Shown: positions 60,701-64,000 of the stretch, piece by piece
How positions within the stretch are numbered: the stretch's first letter is position 1
Layout: each line of letters begins with the position of its first letter
DNA from: Hondaea fermentalgiana
Taxonomy: Eukaryota > Sar > Bigyra > Thraustochytrida > Thraustochytriidae
NCBI GenBank assembly: GCA_014084085.1
Contig: NPFB01000017.1
Span: 124,612 to 188,611, forward strand
Direction of reading: 5' to 3'
DNA: 64,000 bases
Position numbers and translations under genes: made by a program
The notes under the pieces: model-generated
Seen by the model: the letters and a program-made list of their open reading frames with translations, nothing else
Databases searched by the model: none
What the model was told of the DNA's origin: nothing

Positions 60701-61724
60701 GAAAGACAAGGTCGCGCCATCCTGGGCCCTTGGCTTCTGCTCGCGCCTTGCGCAGAGCATTGACAACGGGATTCGACAAATTAGGCCCTGTTCCGTCAAA
60801 GGGAGGGGCCAAAGAGTCAGCCACGACGGACCTGGTCTCGCTCAACGTTGATGCCGATTCGCTCCCGACCAGCTCAGACCCGCCATCTGAAGAAGGATCG
60901 ACAAGACTCACACGGCTTGCCGTGTGATTCAGCGATTGAAGAGAGAGCAGAGGAAGCGAGGCTGCCGACGCGCTGAGATCATTGCTGTCACCTTTGCCAT
61001 TCGCTGAGACCAGCGATGCAAGAGTATCTGTCCGCCCAAAGCTGAAACTCTTGGCATCCACTTCGGAGTCGGCCCGAGAGTCTGTTCGCGAGGGGGCCGT
61101 ATAAGACGGCTCGTGAACCGGTCCTCGGAGCTCCAGCACACCATCGAGAACTTGTTCGCCAGCTGCACTAGCGATGAGGAAAGCAGCTTCCTCTGCGCTC
61201 GAAGGATAGTCGGAGAGCACGTATATTTTGTCTGGCTTTGCTTGTTGATCGGTGATGCCCAGCACCGTCCGCGCAGCCTCGAGGTCGGCATCACTGGGTC
61301 CAACACGAATTGTGTCATCGATTTGAAGCTCGCTTTCGACGGACATAGCAGCAGCGAACGTCTGTAATTCCTGTTTTTCTTGGTCTTCATGAGGCTGTTT
61401 CTTTTCTTGCTCTTTCTGGCGTTTGGCAAGTCCTTTGATCCGGTCCTGTTTGATGCGTTGGCGGAGTGTTGCAGCAAGGGACTTGGGATCGCTGCCACCC
61501 TTGGCTTCAAGGTCCGCACGTTTGACAAGGACATAGAGGCTGTTGTCTGCGGCCGCTGCTGCGGCTCGTGGTGTCGCTTGAGCCGCCGCCTCCTGTGCGT
61601 CTCGCTGTGTGGCCAAAAGCAGCAAGTCACGCACACGACTTGCCGTTTGTGAGACCTTGGCGGACCCGAGATTCACGGAGCACTCCACGAGCACCACGAG
61701 CGAGTTCCATGACGGCGTTGTCAT
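57729..61724 (-). CDS. SPAG17: SPAG17/PF6-like axonemal central-apparatus protein
   Basis: The first in-frame ATG is at 61724, giving 1331 residues; 92 open upstream codons have none. Features that recall SPAG17 (Chlamydomonas PF6, the C1a projection of the central pair): an N-terminal helical part rich in Lys/Glu (KRQKEQEKKQPHEDQEKQEL); IYVLSDYPSSAEEAAFLI; a middle domain with YDVLLVALHRRTPPGRR; and a long region of short beta repeats (VICRNGEE-like, RHVDGTRLVCHEDGTRILTG, ADGLRLEHCSNGEIRM, HLRVLKPDGTTVHISDEGK), where Asp-Gly turns recur every 15-25 residues. The C-terminal tail is Lys-rich and then acidic. It is shorter than the human protein (over 2000 residues). Such proteins occur only where motile flagella exist, so a swimming stage is implied. 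The overall assignment is by eye and moderately confident. Confidence 0.65.
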   Translation of the reverse strand: MTTPSWNSLVVLVECSVNLGSAKVSQTASRVRDLLLLATQRDAQEAAAQATPRAAAAAADNSLYVLVKRADLEAKGGSDPKSLAATLRQRIKQDRIKGLAKRQKEQEKKQPHEDQEKQELQTFAAAMSVESELQIDDTIRVGPSDADLEAARTVLGITDQQAKPDKIYVLSDYPSSAEEAAFLIASAAGEQVLDGVLELRGPVHEPSYTAPSRTDSRADSEVDAKSFSFGRTDTLASLVSANGKGDSNDLSASAASLPLLSLQSLNHTASRVSLVDPSSDGGSELVGSESASTLSETRSVVADSLAPPFDGTGPNLSNPVVNALRKARAEAKGPGWRDLVFLELDVAPRDMTKAADLSAYRPLTLLTKFAEITQSLAAEKFRFLTYVGLCEHVKIPRGAKPIREDDPLMTSYRSLSATQPMHSVAGVLHALVGAVADEPLNIIESTSIEDAEPGETHFVNFGDRCGLQLASDREANSKAQLALEHSHWMLTPTPGARGRQHMPRRPVLDEQARQLLNTQFNTFLPLSSSREQFVRIIQQFERMLSDADPPNGVRTDWDFSDWICMREMDEIRAPQQLGVALAEEPLLLTQYMARYDVLLVALHRRTPPGRRCKITRSAFAHTNLRPTFSEWPNLDLRQRPCFYDVEAEPLRALEQESELFFPCDGSVIRLDTVLAGKGRSSCSVDRDGHRFGMRQSPGASKPSFFAAFEEGGFLEVQRGPAWPNKPDKLDTMTSVYTCADGLRLEHCSNGEIRMSSPRWEKRESCRVIRDQGTVVSFLSDGSSRVLFASGDVIIYRNGEESVKIPMHDDGKVRTRIDYESDATVVERMQRPEEGNDPKIVQVMLIRHVDGTRLVCHEDGTRILTGTDGTIRVEAPGLATVKIHAAAEATCYGHSVGGRVDISRGGHVVRSSTLAPDATVVQIEYDTRVTAHINGHLRVLKPDGTTVHISDEGKVLWRSWDTTHEASEAKNRRPDEEEKDDSIGCFRFDCETGSLRMQDNERNTFNLTNVTDVAKVTCEVVLSGSFGPVEAVINHALRPRLFVLDGMGGGHELLQTSVVARERIRAERAHRGSFFDAIAQEEKNASTLHETEFEIECLELRLANAPRQLNATDALVPRIVHVDAEVAQFELARAQAKGGEQPARMEEEEILCVEPEDKVLLDSIKRVNAVSDEERRFVLQADAAYAEWRIQMDALENRFNVDDLRPDAAKAEERKIQAIIAKERKRLAKAAAKRRAADSSFKSSKSSLSQQHDVADPVTLLGAASLQDPTMEPAAPGDDAQDTRISEGKAMNDSRQEDESEGGASSPSRKPRPAPRDAPLAEGLKYSFSLTD

Positions 61725-62264
61725 GGGGGGCGACCTCGCGGTATCAAGCGCTGCGAGGGGAGAATTCCTGACTGCCCGCCTGGTTGGTTGGCTGCCTACC
61801 TGAGCGCGCGCGCGCGCACGCGCGCTCGCCTTCTCGTCCTTTTTCCCGTGCGCTTTGCTTTGCTTTCCTCTCCTTTGCTTTGTTTTCCTCCCCTTTGCTT
61901 GCTTGGTCTTCTCGTCCCTGCCTGGTCTTGTCTTTTCGTGACGAAAGTAGGTGGCTAATACCCAAAGGAAGGTTTCTTTGTCCGTTGATGGAATGGACAC
62001 TTGACATTTGTCCCTTTGTTTCTTTCTTGGTGCCGCAGGCCCAGCCGAGACAGATAGATAGATATACGACAGAGGAGAGGAGAGAAGAGAAGAAAAGAAC
62101 GGAGATGATCAGCCTAAGTTGGGATGATTGCTTTTCTATAAGGTTTGTTTTTATTTATAAAGACACGCGAAAAGAGGCACGTTCGTGCAATTAGCCAGCG
62201 CCAGTCATTCGTCTATGGCTGACTTCCAAACGCAAAGAGATGCGCGGCCGATGAAATAACATTG
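61725..62264. other. intergenic, purine/pyrimidine-rich leader
   Basis: Promoter of the SPAG17-like gene and 3' flank of Arp4. CTTTGC/CTTTTCCTC runs at about 61850-61930 and a GCGC run at 61805-61825. A GTG-initiated extension of the SPAG17-like frame lies here but has no ATG. Confidence 0.5.
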
Positions 62265-63803
62265 CTAATGACGACAACGCGAAGCGACGATCGCAGCTCC
62301 GTGCTCCTCATACTCAGCCTTTGAAATCCAGAGTTGCTGGAATGATCCAAGACTAGCCAAAATGCTGCCTCCGGTAAAGGTGCTAAACAAGCGCTCGTAC
62401 TTGCCCGGAGACAGAAAGCGCGGCTTGAGCGCGCTGGGCAGACATACACCGAGCTCCTTGGTGAGTCGTTCCAACGTCCCCGGCACGAGGGCGCCACCTC
62501 CAACAAGCATAATCTGCTGAACGAGCTCTCTTCGCAAATCGACGTGAGAGCTCTGCAAAGCATCGCGAAGGACCTCCGGGACGGAGGTGGGTTCCTTTTC
62601 GAGTTCCGAGGCAGAGATTTTCTCCTTGAGATAGGCGACATCTAGATGTGGCCGCATGAGAAGCTCCGGGCTGCGAAAGCGCTCCGCGCCCAAAGACACG
62701 ATGGTCCCGTCGGGAAGCTCATACTCTACTGCGGCGTATTTTGCCGCCTTGCTTTCGTCCAACGGAACCTCTGTCCAGACTCGGCATACGTTTTCCTTCA
62801 AATCGGTAAGGATGGGAAGCTGTTGCATGCGCACAAAAGAAGGTTTGATTCGCGAAAGCTCCTCGCGAGACTTGGGAACGACAACTTTGCGCGAGGCTTC
62901 GTCGCTCGGGAGCTTGCGACGGAACATACACGGAGCCATGAGCCGGCGTGGGGTCCTACGCGTTGTTGTAGACATGCTCGATGAGGATGATGTTGGCGCT
63001 ATTGCTGCGGGTGCTGATGATGATGAAGATGATGAAGATGAAGAAGATGAAGAAGGAGCTGCTGGATTCACGGGCTTGTCCCCTGTGCCACTCGCCCGGC
63101 CCGCACTTGTGGAGGAGGATGAATGAGAAGAGGGATTCTGGGCCTGCGAGTCGTCATTAGCGACGTCTTGCTGTGCATGTGGGAGCACGCTGGTTTCGAG
63201 AAGACGCAAGAGGTGCTCGTCAATAAAATCGCCCGCAACCTTTGAGGTGCGGACTGTCTTGCGGACAACAAAGCCGTCGTGCACAGCGCATGCGCAAGAC
63301 CGAGCTGCGCCAATGTCGACAACGAGCGAGGTAGCGCGTCCTACGGAGAAAGCACTAAGAATGGCACTTCGGGGCATGAAGACGGCGGGGCTCTCCAGCT
63401 TCTCGAGCAAGATTTCGGCCAACTTCGCCCGGTCTGCTTCAGGCTCGTAGGTTGGGGTCGCAGCGAGGATAGGGTGTTCGCGAGCGTCAGAGTTGAGTCC
63501 ATACGAGACGGCATGTGTCCAAAGATCTTCGACAGCATCCCAGCTGTGAACCTTTCCATCCTTGCGCGCCCAGGTAACGTCAACGTCTTCGCACGCATGT
63601 TGCAAAGCAGAGTCGCCAACCAGCGACCTTGGTTTACTCTCCGCGCCTTCGCCCTCGACGTCCATGGCAGCCGCCGTGCCCGTGGCGGAGCCCGTGGCGG
63701 ATACGATCCAGCCTTTCGGCGAGTCCTCGCCTGCGAAGCCAAACTTGAAGGTCCGCGACCCCAAGTCGCCCACGAGGGCCGCGGTCTCGTCTCCGCAGAA
63801 CAT
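62265..63803 (-). CDS. ARP4: actin-related protein 4 (Arp4/BAF53)
   Basis: The 512-residue protein is an actin fold relative found in chromatin remodelling (SWI/SNF, INO80) and NuA4 acetyltransferase complexes. The N-terminus GDETAALVGDLGSRTFKFGFAGEDSPKGW matches the Arp4/BAF53 pattern, in which GDE precedes the first phosphate loop. RATSLVVDIGAARSCACAVHDGFVVRK is the second phosphate loop region, and VQQIMLVGGGALVPGTLERL the adenosine motif. The end FTGGSILASLGSFQQLWISKAEYEEHG matches the actin-family C-terminus. An insert of about 80 residues at about 215-300 is Ser-rich with a run of 13 Ser. A second, shorter Ser/Ala/Pro run follows. The insert is typical of low-complexity loops in this genome. 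Nuclear location is inferred. Confidence 0.9.
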   Translation of the reverse strand: MFCGDETAALVGDLGSRTFKFGFAGEDSPKGWIVSATGSATGTAAAMDVEGEGAESKPRSLVGDSALQHACEDVDVTWARKDGKVHSWDAVEDLWTHAVSYGLNSDAREHPILAATPTYEPEADRAKLAEILLEKLESPAVFMPRSAILSAFSVGRATSLVVDIGAARSCACAVHDGFVVRKTVRTSKVAGDFIDEHLLRLLETSVLPHAQQDVANDDSQAQNPSSHSSSSTSAGRASGTGDKPVNPAAPSSSSSSSSSSSSSAPAAIAPTSSSSSMSTTTRRTPRRLMAPCMFRRKLPSDEASRKVVVPKSREELSRIKPSFVRMQQLPILTDLKENVCRVWTEVPLDESKAAKYAAVEYELPDGTIVSLGAERFRSPELLMRPHLDVAYLKEKISASELEKEPTSVPEVLRDALQSSHVDLRRELVQQIMLVGGGALVPGTLERLTKELGVCLPSALKPRFLSPGKYERLFSTFTGGSILASLGSFQQLWISKAEYEEHGAAIVASRCRH

Positions 63804-64000
63804 CGCGCCCGCGCCCGCGCCCGCGCCGCCGCTCTCCTCCCCCCGCTGCTGCCGCCGCTCTGCCGCGGCGTCGCGCGTCTCGCCGGGGACTCCTCGCTTC
63901 CTTCGCTACAGTTGCTCGCTCGGATGCTCCCGGCCGCGAGCGATGCGAGCGATGCGATGCGAGCGATGCGACGCGACGCGACGCGGCGCGACGCGGCGCG
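63804..64000. other. promoter flank of Arp4 at the window edge
   Basis: Very GC-rich with GCGATGCGAGCGATGCGA and GACGCGACGCGACGC repeats in the last 70 bases. No gene. Confidence 0.5.

Noticed and set aside
1..64000. tRNA, rRNA or CRISPR features
   Set aside because: I looked by eye for the conserved T-loop sequence on both strands and for spaced identical repeats and found none; a tRNAscan-SE and Infernal run would settle it.

Overview
This is a eukaryotic nuclear window, probably from a protist. It is GC-rich, its genes are long single reading frames with no intron that I could see, and the products are eukaryotic: NOP56, PDH E1-alpha, MIC60, a Golgi SNARE, Arp4, FANCL, a RhoGEF and a Roc-COR protein. 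A candidate SPAG17/PF6 axonemal protein suggests a flagellated life stage, and an AP2-domain regulator suggests a plant, alveolate or stramenopile-like lineage. A thraustochytrid (Labyrinthulomycetes) fits all of this, but that is inference: no rRNA is present to confirm it. Two runs of exactly 100 N (4213-4312 and 50705-50804) are assembly gaps.

Layout: 1-6.9 kb carries three leftward genes: a multi-pass EcsC-like protein cut by the window edge, a PPM1G-type phosphatase and NOP56. PDH E1-alpha follows at 9.9-11.1 kb (+), then a poly-Q SH3-like protein (-). At 13.6-17.7 kb lie two tail-to-tail paralogous secretory proteins. Each appears to join a thioredoxin-like domain, a prolyl-4-hydroxylase-type 2-oxoglutarate oxygenase domain and a C-terminal VHL beta-like domain. 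From 18.4 to 30.3 kb there is a run of leftward genes: a membrane-anchored DH-PH RhoGEF, a WD40-Roc-COR-TIR protein, a double-C1/senescence-domain protein, FANCL and GTP cyclohydrolase I.

The stretch 30.4-47.4 kb is nearly gene-free. Only one small membrane protein (33.8-34.4 kb) is credible there. It holds several families of degraded tandem repeats and many tetra- and pentanucleotide microsatellites. From 47.5 kb genes resume: an AP2 regulator, MIC60, a Golgi-type GH92 mannosidase divergent from a Gos28 SNARE, the SPAG17-like protein and Arp4.

The most interesting items are the oxygenase-VHL fusions (an apparent hydroxylase and hydroxyproline reader in one secreted chain), the WD40-Roc-COR-TIR protein (an immune-receptor-like architecture) and the divergent GH92/Gos28 Golgi pair. 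All assignments come from reading motifs by eye; no database search was run.
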